This document shows positions 41,755 to 50,897 of a stretch of DNA of 64,000 nt, piece after piece. The stretch covers positions 186,001 through 250,000 of the forward strand of contig OZ037867.1 of assembly GCA_964035575.1 (NCBI GenBank). The letters are read 5' to 3'. The notes beneath the pieces were generated by a model. It was not told the origin of the DNA and made no database searches. It saw only the letters and a program-made list of their open reading frames with translations. Within the stretch, counting starts at the first letter, position 1; each line of letters begins with the position of its first letter. Source of the DNA: Rhynchopus sp. YZ270_cl-10 (lineage: Eukaryota > Euglenozoa > Diplonemea > Diplonemida > Diplonemidae). A program made the position numbers and the translations under genes.

Positions 41755-44064
41755 TCAGCACTGGATCTCAAGGTCGGTGTGCATGTTGCCCTCAAGCTCG
41801 TTCGACGTGAAGGAGAGCACAACCTCCTTCTGCATCCCCTTGTCACGGTTGCACCAGCGTGCTGTCGGCACAACAATGGTCTTGGTCGCGTGGGCTGCAA
41901 TGGTACCCATCTTGTGGCTCTCGTCCCTCGACGGTGTGGAGTAGTGCACGAAGCTGTGTGTGAGCGGGGTGGCGAGCGGGTTGGTGAAGGTCACAGTCGC
42001 AGTACCGTCCTTGAGGAGTGTCGCCACAGGGTTCGGGGTCGCAAGCTCAAACTTGTTTGTGTGCGAGTACATGACCATCCCAATCATGTTGCGCACCTCA
42101 AGTGTGACGCGCAGCGTGTTTGTCTTCGCAAGGAAGGGCGCGTACACAGCCTCGGGCACAACAATCGACGCAGCCTTCCCGTTCGGCGACACAACCGCAA
42201 GGGCGACGTCGAGGTCCGCAATCTTCACCCCGGTGTAGGACACAGCCTCCACCACGAAGACAGCCTGCGCACCCCCGCGTCCGCCGTTCAGCTTCACACC
42301 CCCAGTCGACACGGCGTGGAACTCCACATCGCCCCCGGCAGCAAGGCTCCCCGCCTTGAGGGCGAACCCCGCCAGGTCGTCGTAGCGGCGCGACGTCATG
42401 CGGCTCCCCTTCCCGTTCCCGAGGGCAGCAGCCTCGCGCTCAGTCGTCAGCGGGCTGTTGTGCTTCTTGTACTCGGTCGTGATGTCCATGCGGCAGGTGT
42501 GGCCGGACCCGGTGCAGCCAGGGCGCTTCGTCGAGATGTAGCGCCCAACGTCCTCGAAGATCTCCTGCCCGTTGCGCAGCACAATCCCGTTTGTCTCAGA
42601 CACCACAAAGGTCTGGTCGTAGCTCGACCCGTGCGCCACGTTGTCCGCCATCTGCGGGAGGGACGCAGGCCCCATCTGGTACTTCCCGCCCGAGTACTCC
42701 TGCGGGGTCGCGTCAATGGCGTTCCACTGCACGTAGTTCGCTGCAGACGAGATGTCCGGGCGCGACATCTTCGCGTCGACCCAGGCGTGGAAGTTCCAGA
42801 TCGAGTCTGCCGTGCGCTCGTCAATGTAGAAGTCGAACGGCTTCGACTCGTGCGCACTGCGGAAGTTTGTGATCGGGCGTGCCGCAACTCCCAGGGTGCG
42901 CATCGTCGTCGTCAGCAGGCACGCAAACACCCAGCACTGTCCGTACTTCACAGACGCGTAGTTCCCGTCCTTCCACTGCTTCATGATTTCGCGCGACCCG
43001 GTCCACACAGTCGGGGACGTGCCGTCGGCGTAGTTCCCGTCCCAGCGTCCCTGCAGCACACCCTGCGACACACCCGAGTTCAGCAGGTACGTCATCGCAC
43101 GCGACACCTCAACGGCGCTCGACCTGTCCACAGACGACGGCATGCGCGACACCAGCTCCATCACGTAGTTCAGCACGTCGTACTGCGCAAACGCCCATGC
43201 AGACGACCCTGCACCCTGCCCCAGAGACGCAGAGTACACGTCCCCGTACCAGTAGCGCCCGTTCTCGTTCTCCAGGTACTCCGCACGCTCTGCAGCGTCT
43301 GCCACGTAGGTCTGCGTGTCCGCCGCCTTGTACGGGTTGAAGAGCACAGCCACCGTTCCGTAGCTCTCCCCGTTCAGCGTCAGTGTGAACCGTCCGACGT
43401 CCGCCGTTGCCGGCACAGCCACAGCCCACACCGTTGCGCTTGTTGCTGTCGCCGTCAGTGCCACACCCCCGAGTGCCGCTGCGAACGACGCAGGCGCCGC
43501 CCCGACCAGCTCCACCTCAAACGTCTGCCCACGGCGCAGCACCAGCTCGTCCGACGGTGTGTACCCTGCAGTTGTGTAGAACCGCGCCGTCGTGTGTGCA
43601 GCCAGGTTCTCTGTCTGGCGCAGGGCGAAGAGCTGTCCCGAGGGAGGGGTCGACCCAGTCTCGCACTTCAGCGTCGTCGCACTGCACGTCCGCCCAAGCG
43701 TGTCCTTCACCTCCCCGCAGTACAGGGCCTGTCCGGCCACGTCGCAGTCGGGGTCCCATGCGCCACACTCGCAGTCGCAGCCGTCCTTTGCGTTGTAGTA
43801 CGAAGCTGTGCAGGTGAAGGCCGAGCCCGACGACGGCGCCTCGCACACCAGCGTGTCCTTGTTGCACACACGGTCCTGCGAGTCCGCGCTGCCCTCGCAG
43901 TACAGCTTCTGGTTCGCAACGTCGCAGTCCGGGTCCCAGTCCCCACAGTTGCAGTCACACCCGTCCTTTGCGTTGAAGTACGACTGGTCGCACGTCCACG
44001 CACCCTCCACCGAGGACACAGCAAGGCAGCTTGCTGCCAGGAGTACTGCTGACACGTGACGCAT
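41755..44064 (-). CDS. Secreted animal-type transglutaminase, copy 7 (first in transcription order)
   Basis: The coding part equals the other copies. The upstream region differs: a few substitutions at 44106-44160 and loss of about 20 bases near 44160, and the array consensus stops at about 44232. Being at the 5' edge, this copy borders the broken secreted-gene fragment (44247-44497) and may keep the ancestral promoter arrangement from which the other leaders were copied, or may itself have been altered by the junction. The CAACAG acceptor and the CTATGCCTAC motif are retained. Confidence 0.93.
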   Translation of the reverse strand: MRHVSAVLLAASCLAVSSVEGAWTCDQSYFNAKDGCDCNCGDWDPDCDVANQKLYCEGSADSQDRVCNKDTLVCEAPSSGSAFTCTASYYNAKDGCDCECGAWDPDCDVAGQALYCGEVKDTLGRTCSATTLKCETGSTPPSGQLFALRQTENLAAHTTARFYTTAGYTPSDELVLRRGQTFEVELVGAAPASFAAALGGVALTATATSATVWAVAVPATADVGRFTLTLNGESYGTVAVLFNPYKAADTQTYVADAAERAEYLENENGRYWYGDVYSASLGQGAGSSAWAFAQYDVLNYVMELVSRMPSSVDRSSAVEVSRAMTYLLNSGVSQGVLQGRWDGNYADGTSPTVWTGSREIMKQWKDGNYASVKYGQCWVFACLLTTTMRTLGVAARPITNFRSAHESKPFDFYIDERTADSIWNFHAWVDAKMSRPDISSAANYVQWNAIDATPQEYSGGKYQMGPASLPQMADNVAHGSSYDQTFVVSETNGIVLRNGQEIFEDVGRYISTKRPGCTGSGHTCRMDITTEYKKHNSPLTTEREAAALGNGKGSRMTSRRYDDLAGFALKAGSLAAGGDVEFHAVSTGGVKLNGGRGGAQAVFVVEAVSYTGVKIADLDVALAVVSPNGKAASIVVPEAVYAPFLAKTNTLRVTLEVRNMIGMVMYSHTNKFELATPNPVATLLKDGTATVTFTNPLATPLTHSFVHYSTPSRDESHKMGTIAAHATKTIVVPTARWCNRDKGMQKEVVLSFTSNELEGNMHTDLEIQC

Positions 44065-44942
44065 TCTGTTTCCTTTCTTGTCTGTTATTTTCTTCTTTTG
44101 TGTGTGTTTTTGTGGCGAATACCTGTTGCCATTGTGTGGGTTTTTTTGTTGTTGTAGTGTATGAAGGGTAGGCATAGCGGAGGGAATAGTTGCAAATTCG
44201 AGGGGGGTGAGCATATTTTCTTTGTTTCGTTTTATAAACTGGCTCTCTCATGAACCTTTACAAACCCAAGAACGCAACCCCACGCTGCTTCTCTCGACTC
44301 CCAGTAGATCACCCACTGTACTGCGTGCCACACCACTGCACACCCGCACCAGCACCTCTGAGACTGAACAACCCCCTTGACTCCGCCTCTTTGGGGAAGG
44401 GCGCTGCTCTGACATCAGCATCTTTGCGGGACACGACACCCTCTGTGGGCAGCCCACTCACCTTCATCCCACCCGCCTGCAGCCGAGAAGGGCTGACGCG
44501 TTATTTCGTATTACCCCTGCAGGACAACTTGCATTGCATCAAACGAACCTTGCATTGGTCGGTAATTTTGTACCAAGTCGATGTGCATCGCTAAGAGTGA
44601 GAGGCGATTCAAATTTTCTACTTTCCTTTAGTTTCTCTACTTCCCCCAAAGTCGTTCGGTGTGTCGCAAGTGAACTTGCTTTGATCCTGAATCACCCCTC
44701 AATATTTTCAAGTTTTTTTCTATCTCTATTTTTCCTTTTATTGGCTTTTTTTTGCAGTCGATTTTCTCCTTAGATGCAGGGAGCTAGATTCCTTGATACC
44801 CACAGGTTAGTTTGAGTGTTTGGAAACTTTTTTGCAAGCTCACTTAACAAAACAACGCCAAAATATCAAGAGTTTTCGAGAATACTCTGAGCACCACTTC
44901 TACGGACAGCGTCTCATATCCACTTCATGCGACATTTTAATC
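44065..44942. other. Right flank of the array
   Basis: Holds the leader of copy 7, the array edge (about 44232), a fragment of the secreted-protein gene (44247-44497), and about 445 bases (44498-44942) in which I see nothing beyond pyrimidine-rich stretches. Confidence 0.6.
44247..44497 (-). pseudogene. Duplicated 3' end of the secreted-protein gene at 46275-47060
   Basis: Reads on the minus strand as LQAGGMKVSGLPTEGVV...FSLRGAGAGVQWCGTQYSG and the same stop as the full gene, then about 30 bases of shared 3' flank (ACAAACCCAAGAACGCAACC on the plus strand). About a dozen amino-acid and silent changes separate the two. Nothing of the N-terminal two thirds is present, so it is a truncated copy. 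Confidence 0.8.
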
Positions 44943-45973
44943 TCACGCAGAAGGCAGCGCACGCTTCAAGATCTCAGCACGAATGCACGACATCATCTGC
45001 ACGAACCATGTTCTTCCCTCCGGATTCAGCAGCGTCACCCCGTGCCCCTTGCCAGGTTGCAGTGCACCGATCGGAACATAGTGGACCTGATCAAAGGGTA
45101 ACAATACAATGAAAACAATCAACCAGAAGCTCATACCAGCAGCTTAGGATCCGGGATGACACCCTTCTTGCACACAGCCTCGACCTCCTCCGCAGTCATC
45201 TCCATCCTGAAGAAGGCAACTCTGTCGTCTATCAGGCGCACTGCGTACACCTCGCATGCCGCAAACTTCTCCTCTGCGTTCTGGCAGTGCACTGCGATCA
45301 TTTGCGCAACGATCTGAGCCGCAGAGCACTCCAGTATATTTGTTGTATTGTCTGCACCCGACATTTTGTCCTCCCAGATCAACACAATCTGCCCTGTTGC
45401 CCTTCTACGCATGGCTACGTGAACATCAGTCGCACTGTGAATCTTTTCCCCAGCAAATGACAGATCAATCGAACGACCACCAATCCTGAACTCTCCACTA
45501 CCAAATCCGCACAGTCGGAACAGCAACAATGCAAGATCGCTGTTCCCCCCCAAGCCTTCAGCAGGAGCAACCTGACGAGAGAGGAGCACTCCTTGCAGCT
45601 GTTCGAAACAGAAGTTGACGTTCTGCTTGACACGCTCCAAGCTTCTGACACGCACACCCTTTGTGTCCAGCTTCCACATTCCTTTGGCGATGTCGTCCGC
45701 TCTCGCAGGGCATTCGGCAAACACTCTCCCCTGCGGGAGGGGTTCTATGTCCTGGAGGTTGTCCTCGGTGAACCCAAGACCACTCTTAAATTCCAGATCG
45801 CAAAAATTTTTCAGCTGCTTGAGATGCCATTCGCTTGTTGGTAGTAGCTCTCCGTCTTTCTTCTTGAACTTTGCTAGATTGATCTTTTTGCGAAATCGTG
45901 CGGGGCTATCTGAAAATGACTGCGAAATGTGTGATGCAAACCTGGTGTGAGGGCACATCAGAAGCCGATGCAT
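44943..45973 (-). CDS. Unrecognised protein with a possible PD-(D/E)XK nuclease core, 2 exons
   Basis: Exons 45973-45137 and 45086-44943 give 326 residues. The phase-0 intron is only 50 bp (GTATGA...GATCAG). No family is recognised with certainty. Residues ~175-210 read SATDVHVAMRRRATGQ followed by VLIWEDKMS: a beta strand with Asp, a turn, then a strand with E-D-K, the spacing of the D...(D/E)XK metal site of restriction-like nucleases. An Ala/Gln-rich helix (SAAQIVAQMIAVH) follows, as in that fold. The first 20 residues could be a weak presequence. The leader has a CAACAG acceptor 12 nt before the ATG and the CTATGCCTAC-type motif seen upstream of the transglutaminases, so the two 5' regions are related. 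The nuclease reading is inference from motif spacing only. Confidence 0.6.
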
Positions 45974-46053
45974 ATTGGCTTATACCTGTTGGCATGTGGC
46001 TTTTTTGTGTTTGAGGTGAAGGTGTGGAGGTGTGGAGGTGCAGGATAGAGTAG

Positions 46054-46073
46054 GTAGGCATAACAGAGGGAAT
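46054..46073 (-). promoter_or_regulatory. Leader motif like that of the transglutaminase array
   Basis: On the minus strand ATTCCCTCTGTTATGCCTAC, 18 of 20 bases identical to the array motif. It lies 69-88 nt upstream of the acceptor of the 45973 gene and a similar distance from the 3' end of the secreted-protein gene. Confidence 0.5.
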
Positions 46074-46274
46074 GGCTCTTCAAAATTGTAGGGGAGACAC
46101 TACATTATTTACAGACTACTACTAGCTTTTCGTTCTCTTCATGAGATATGTGATAGTCTTCCAAGAATGGATAACTTCACAAGCTTTGATTTGTGGTTAA
46201 ACAGCATAGTATAGTATGACCCATCACAAACCCAAGAACGCAACCCCACGCTGCTTTCTCTCGACCGCAATAGA

Positions 46275-47060
46275 TCACCCACTATACTGCGTACCACACC
46301 ACTGCACGCCCGCACCAGCACCTCTGAGACTGAACAACCCCTTTGCCTCCACCTCTTTGGGGAAGTGCGCTGCTCTGCCTTCAGCATCTTTGCGGTACAC
46401 GACACCCTCTGTGGGCAGCCCACTCACCTTCATCCCACCCGCCTGCAGCAGAGACAGGGCTGCCGCTTTATTACCCATATGCACCTCCACATGCCCTGCT
46501 ATATGCGCAGCATAGTCGAATACGGTACCGCCACTTACCTCACGGATGTGGTTTTCTGCTAGCAATGTCCCCCTCGTTGCCTCCACTCCAGGTAACGTTG
46601 AACATCCACGCGACACATCCTTTACGGCAACCAGGGTGCTCGCCGCTGATGCGAAGCCAAAGCCAGATGTGTTTAATGCGACAGTATAAACACCTGGCAG
46701 ATGTGTCGTAAAGTGGAACCGATACCGCACCTCATTGGACACAACGAAGGGCACCACTTCAGAGACCTGCGGGGCACTGTGGTGTGGGTTGTTGAGAGGC
46801 GCCACGCTTGGGAGAATGAGCGATGCATTGTCGATGTGGCCTTGGCGGTTGTTACATGAATCGTACGCATGCACCTGGCAAAACACAGGTCGACGTACGA
46901 GACCAACCCCACCATGCTCCGATGCACAGTCCACTGCAAGTCTTGCCACCTTTGCAACACCCGCTCTCTCAGCATTCCCTTCAACATCACCACGTTTGGT
47001 TACATATTCATTCAATGAAGGAACAAATGAAAGAACAATAGGCACAAAAACGATAAGCAT
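46275..47060 (-). CDS. Unrecognised secreted protein
   Basis: 261 residues, one exon. Residues 1-17 (MLIVFVPIVLSFVPS) look like a signal peptide. The body includes a beta-rich segment (VRYRFHFTTHLPGVYTVAL, then FGFASAASTLVAV) reminiscent of an immunoglobulin-like or filamin-like sandwich, but no family is clear. Six cysteines suit an extracellular protein. The C-terminus (from LQAGGMKVSG to QYSG) also occurs as a broken copy beside the transglutaminase array. A pyrimidine-poor AG lies about 20 nt before the ATG, so the start is less well supported than for other genes. Being next to a secreted cross-linking enzyme invites the idea of a matrix or substrate protein, but nothing in the sequence proves it. 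Confidence 0.6.
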   Translation of the reverse strand: MLIVFVPIVLSFVPSLNEYVTKRGDVEGNAERAGVAKVARLAVDCASEHGGVGLVRRPVFCQVHAYDSCNNRQGHIDNASLILPSVAPLNNPHHSAPQVSEVVPFVVSNEVRYRFHFTTHLPGVYTVALNTSGFGFASAASTLVAVKDVSRGCSTLPGVEATRGTLLAENHIREVSGGTVFDYAAHIAGHVEVHMGNKAAALSLLQAGGMKVSGLPTEGVVYRKDAEGRAAHFPKEVEAKGLFSLRGAGAGVQWCGTQYSG

Positions 47061-47355
47061 TGCGTTGATTTATACCTCCCTTTTGGGGGGGTGGTGGGGA
47101 GTGCTCTTATTGAAAAGAAGAAAAAAAAGGGGGGGTTTTGCAGGTATGAGTAGGTGAGTAGGCTACTCTAATAAAAAATAGAGAAAACGGAGTGAGATCG
47201 GAGAGGCAAAATGGTTGGGGTGTTTTGAGTTCGGGTGTGCCCATAAAGTGAAAATAAAGAGAAAAAGGAGGGGTAAAAAAATGTGTAAATGGGGGTTTGT
47301 TCTGTGTTGTGGTGTGGTTTGGTTTGGGTGCGGTGATGCAACAAAAAAGAATTGA

Positions 47356-47466
47356 CTTAAAATACAAAGCCCTCTGTGATGACAGTGTACATTTGGTGCA
47401 ATGACCGATGTACCGTGGGGTGGAATGCCAACCATGCAGTCCTACATCCATTTCGTGGTTTACATT
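47356..47466 (+). repeat. REP-A, full-length copy
   Basis: CTTAAAATACAAAGCCCTCT, CAGTGTACATTTGGTGCAAT, GTACCGTGGGGTGGAATGCC, CATGCAGTCCTACATCCATT, TCGTGGTTTACATTT. Confidence 0.75.
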
Positions 47467-47756
47467 TAAAAAATGGGGTATAACTTTCAGTATTCTTTTT
47501 TACTTAGGCGACTCGAGGGGGGAGGCGAGATGAGGATGACCAGCCTAAACGACACACAACAAATACTTGGAACAAACGTAATCCCTGCACTTCCTTAGAG
47601 GAAAAAGAAAAAAGAAAGACACTGCAGCGCGCCTTCTTGCTCTCCCCCTACCCATACCCCCACCCCCACCCCCACATCCTTTTCGACAACCATGATTTTT
47701 TATTTTTTTTATTTTTTTTTGGAAAAATTGAAGAACCGTATTTCTCCTATCACCTA

Positions 47757-47812
47757 ATTTTTGACCCTGAGTTTTCTGGTTACCAAACACCGGCAAACTC
47801 AGGGTTAAAAAT
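47757..47812. repeat. Foldback element
   Basis: ATTTTTGACCCTGAGTTT (47757-47774) pairs almost perfectly with AAACTCAGGGTTAAAAAT (47795-47812); the loop contains a GGTTACC word. Confidence 0.7.
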
Positions 47813-47879
47813 GAGGTATTACCACTCTCCGATTTTTTCCATCTCATATTTTTTCCACCCAAAAAAAAAAGGGGGGGAA

Positions 47880-48857
47880 TCATTCTTCTGCCTGCTTTGC
47901 AAGCTGTTCCTCGACTGCATCGAACATTTGCCTCCCCAACCCTGCTGCCGCACTGAGAATCTGCGGAATGTCGTTCAACGTCGCTGTCGCACCAAGACTG
48001 TCGCCTTCTGTTCCTGCCCCTCCTTTGGTTATGATTGATGAGATGGAGAGGGCTGGGGTGACCCCTATGTGGAAGAGTGCTAGCGGACAAGCTTCTTCGG
48101 GGAGACTGGGGTCTGCAACGATACTCTGTCCAAGCTTTGCGAGGGTGACGCAGAGGGGCACGTTGTCGCGTGCACCACGGATTTCCTGCGCGTCAGAAGG
48201 GTTACCAGAAATGTCAATACCGTCGTCTCCTTCAACCTCTGGATTGACCGTCACCTTCGGCAGTCTTGCTGTGACCAACGCCGCTCTGCAGGCGAGACTC
48301 GCTGCAGTCATGATATTTCCTCCATTCGACAATACATTAATATGCACGCCAATCACCCAACACCGGTCGTCTCTAATAAATAAAGACGAATAATCGATCC
48401 CAGCGCATCTCGCTTTCACCGTTGGTGCTGGTTTTGTTGATGCAGTGGATGACATGGTGATAGGAATTTCCAGGCCAGATGCGTCGTGGTGTGCGCTCGG
48501 TTCTACCCCACCAAGAAGCTCTCTAAGGCTGTGTGCAAGAAGTTTGTTGTAAGACTCTTGAACTCTGTTGTGCATGTGTGCTCCCTTGCGTAGGCTGCCC
48601 GACGCTCCTGGGGTTGAAGTGACAGAGACCTCCAGTCGCCCTGCGTTCCCCTGCAAGGTCTCGCCCAGCTCAGCCCCGACAGCAACAATCACCTCCGTGC
48701 CCCCCAGAAGAACCCGCGCAGACCCATAGCTATTCTCGAGAAACCCGGTGTCCAAAGTGAAGCTGCGTACGTCCATCCTCGCACGCCCGTCTATCCTCAC
48801 ATTTGCACGTGCCCCATCCTCAACGTATTTTTCCTCAGCAGAGCTAAGACGTGACAT
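47880..48857 (-). CDS. RRP42: Exosome complex RNase PH-domain subunit RRP42/EXOSC7
   Basis: 325 residues from ATG 48857; the frame is open 38 codons further but those read as leader. It starts LSSAEEKYVEDGARANVRID, matching the RRP42/EXOSC7 opening (SEAEK...G...R.DGR). Later family marks are GSARVLLGGTEVIVAVGAEL, CWVIGVHINVLSNGGNIMTA, SLACRAALVTARLPKVTV and NVPLCVTLAKLGQSIVADPS followed by EEACPLALFHIGV. These follow the RNase PH fold in order. RRP42 is one of six ring subunits of the RNA exosome, which degrades and trims RNA in nucleus and cytoplasm; the ring itself is usually inactive in eukaryotes. RRP45 is the nearest alternative, but EEAC and the N-terminus favour RRP42. An insertion around residues 95-125 is rich in Ser and His. 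An AG at 48897-48898 lies 39 nt before the ATG. Confidence 0.85.
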   Translation of the reverse strand: MSRLSSAEEKYVEDGARANVRIDGRARMDVRSFTLDTGFLENSYGSARVLLGGTEVIVAVGAELGETLQGNAGRLEVSVTSTPGASGSLRKGAHMHNRVQESYNKLLAHSLRELLGGVEPSAHHDASGLEIPITMSSTASTKPAPTVKARCAGIDYSSLFIRDDRCWVIGVHINVLSNGGNIMTAASLACRAALVTARLPKVTVNPEVEGDDGIDISGNPSDAQEIRGARDNVPLCVTLAKLGQSIVADPSLPEEACPLALFHIGVTPALSISSIITKGGAGTEGDSLGATATLNDIPQILSAAAGLGRQMFDAVEEQLAKQAEE

Positions 48858-49340
48858 GATTTGATAAAATGCAAAAAATGGGGAAAATGTGTATTGCTTG
48901 AGGTAAGAGTAGGGAGGGTAGGAAAAAAAGATGCAGTTCGTGGTGTCGACCGAGATCGTGGACTGATACAAGGTGCAGCGGTGGCGCCGCGGAGAAGCTG
49001 TTCACAGCGTCAAAGCAGAGGGGTGTGTTTTGTGTTGGGTGGTTCGGGAGAAGGGAATGTAAAACAAAATTTTGCTTTTTTTTTTGTTTTGTTTGTTTCT
49101 TATACGAATTGAATGTGTAAATATAAAATTGTGTGTGTGGAGAAGAGAGAGAACCCTCCCCCTTTGTTTCACTTCCCGGACAGCGTGGAAGGACACAACG
49201 CTTTTTTGAGACAAAAAAAAATGCAAGACGAACGCATGCCTCTCGTGCACACGCCTTTAAGTATGTAAGATGAACCAGGCCTCGAAGCGCGTCATCACCT
49301 AGGCTTAGGTTGCCTGTACAAAAACCAAACAATAATTTGA

Positions 49341-49447
49341 GCTGAAATACAAAGTCCTCTCGTGATGACAGTGTACCTTTGGTACATAGACCGGTGTGCC
49401 GTGGGGTGGACCCCAACCATGCAGGTCCTATATCCTTCTTGTGTGTA
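49341..49447 (+). repeat. REP-A, full-length copy
   Basis: GCTGAAATACAAAGTCCTCT, CAGTGTACCTTTGGTACATA, GGTGTGCCGTGGGGTGGACC, CCAACCATGCAGGTCCTATA. Confidence 0.75.
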
Positions 49448-49495
49448 AATGGGGAAGGCAAAAACAAAAAAAACAAACTTCTAAAGGTGTTGTCA

Positions 49496-49530
49496 CTTGA
49501 AATACAAAGCCCTCTCGTGACAGTGTACCT
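49496..49530 (+). repeat. REP-A, first third only
   Basis: CTTGAAATACAAAGCCC to CAGTGTACCT, about 50 bases after the end of the previous copy and in the same orientation. Confidence 0.65.
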
Positions 49531-49857
49531 AAAGTCCATCAGCGTCTTCAACATGCAAGGTAATATATGGAATTGCTGAACGTCTCAAAATGCCTTGTAT
49601 CACAAAGAAACACCCACAAATAAACTTCAGTGAGATAGAAACGGGAGAAAAAACATACAAATAAAAGTGGCTAAGTTATAAGACAGGAACGTGTCCTGCC
49701 ACGGCTTTTTTTGAAGAAGGGGGTTTTATGACAAATTTTAACACGCCACTCACTATTTACCGCATAAAAGCACTTCTCTCGTGAACACATCCATTGAAGA
49801 GAGAGACAAAATGAACACTTAAAATCCTGAAAAGGCCGAACATATTTCATACTTCGC

Positions 49858-49940
49858 AGTTCGCCTGAGTCCGCCTGAGTCCGTCCTGAGTTGAGACGGA
49901 CTATGGCGGACTTTGAAAGTCCGTCTAAGTCCGCCCGAGT
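49858..49940. repeat. Repeated and inverted GAGTCCGCC words
   Basis: CGCCTGAGTCCGCCTGAGTC is followed by GACGGACTATGGCGGACTTT and AGTCCGTCTAAGTCCGCCCG, giving overlapping direct and inverted repeats that can fold into a hairpin. Confidence 0.5.
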
Positions 49941-50298
49941 TTCGTTCACCCTTAAGTTCACCCAAATAATGAAAAAGCTTTGTTAATACCGACAGAATTG
50001 AAAGGAAAAAAGTTGAAAACTGCCTCGCGTGGATACACATCTGTGAGGATAAAAGGTAACCTTTCTAGATGAATCGTATGCACTATACACACTACACTCG
50101 CACGCACCTTAAAATGAAAAGAGGATAAGAAAAGGCCTCCCCTATGACAATAACTTCAGCCAACAACAGGGGAGTGTCAGGTGGCGTGGACGGGATGAAA
50201 GAAACACAGCAAAAAAGACAACACAGACCCGCACCACAGACACGACTCCCTCCACCAGACTCCCTTCCCACAGCGAACGCGGACAGGAAGAGCAGCGA

Positions 50299-50416
50299 CT
50301 TGTAATACAAAGCCCTCTCGTGAACAGTGTACCTTTGGTACAATGACCCGGTGTACCGTGGGGGGTGGACACCCAACCATGCAGTCCTACTAATCCATTT
50401 TGTGGTTTACATCTGA
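50299..50416 (+). repeat. REP-A, full-length copy
   Basis: CTTGTAATACAAAGCCCTCT, GTACCTTTGGTACAATGACC, GGTGGACACCCAACCATGCA and TTGTGGTTTACATCTGA; followed within ten bases by REP-B (50423-50455). Confidence 0.8.
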
Positions 50417-50897
50417 TTGAAACGTTTATGAGATGAACCTAAGCCTCTTGGTGCTTTAAAAGATAGTGAGGTTGAAAGACACCGTTGAGAAGATGGAGAT
50501 GTCTCAGTGTGTACACAATGTTTGTTCACGAAAGCGTGATCTAGGGAGTGGTGTTCACACTCCTGTTGCAGGGAGTTTCTTTTCTCATCACAGCATACAA
50601 AACAAACAAACAAACAAAAAACTTCCGGATCGCTTTTTTTGAGAGCAAAAAAAAATATGTTACGGATCATCACTTATTATAAAATTTCAGAAGAAAGAGA
50701 GAGAAAACTAACGCTATATTTCTAGACCTCTATTCGGTGCTCAGCATTTTATCAAAACAGCATTTTTTTTTGTAGCTTCGACAATCACCCTGTCGGAGGA
50801 CGGGTTCTGTACACAACGTCGCCCGAAGGCGAATGAATTTCAAAGGTTTTGATGCAGTTCATCACTTTTTTTTATTTCACAACTCCCCTTCTTCTGC

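Larger units (their letters stand above)
17319..44232. repeat. Tandem array of seven ~3.84-kb units, each with one transglutaminase gene
   Basis: Gene ends lie at 18716, 22557, 26398, 30232, 34073, 37914 and 41755, so the period is 3841 bp, with one step of 3834. The 7-bp difference is one GAAATAG unit in a microsatellite downstream of each gene; the copies carry 2, 4, 4, 3, 4, 4 and 4 units. Otherwise the units read as the same by eye, including the ~1.5-kb spacers. Divergence is confined to the edges: the left part of the first unit has a few substitutions and a 3-bp deletion (17319-17550), and the last unit lacks about 20 bases of the leader near 44160 and leaves the consensus at about 44232. 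This pattern indicates recent expansion or ongoing homogenisation by unequal exchange. Confidence 0.95.
47061..47879. other. Spacer with REP-A and a foldback, no gene seen
   Basis: 0.8 kb with G-rich runs, a full REP-A (47356-47466), a (CCCCCA)n-like stretch near 47655-47675 and a foldback (47757-47812). Confidence 0.6.
48858..50897. other. 2-kb spacer with three REP-A copies, no gene seen
   Basis: Contains a hairpin with CTCTCGTG loop (about 49222-49250), REP-B-like sequence (49259-49304), REP-A (49341-49447, partial 49496-49530, full 50299-50416), REP-B (50423-50455), and an inverted set of CCTGAGTCCGC words at 49858-49940. None of the short frames resembles a protein. Confidence 0.6.

Noticed and set aside
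17319-44232. Array as an assembly duplication artefact
   Set aside because: Seven units with differing microsatellite counts and distinct edge units are more consistent with a real array; final proof needs spanning reads.
48858-48971. Upstream extension of the RRP42 frame
   Set aside because: Reads as leader; the family N-terminus begins at the downstream Met.
47545-49554. Several 60-236-codon frames in spacers around RRP42
   Set aside because: They run through REP-A, foldbacks and homopolymers, are rich in Phe/Ser/Pro and match no family.
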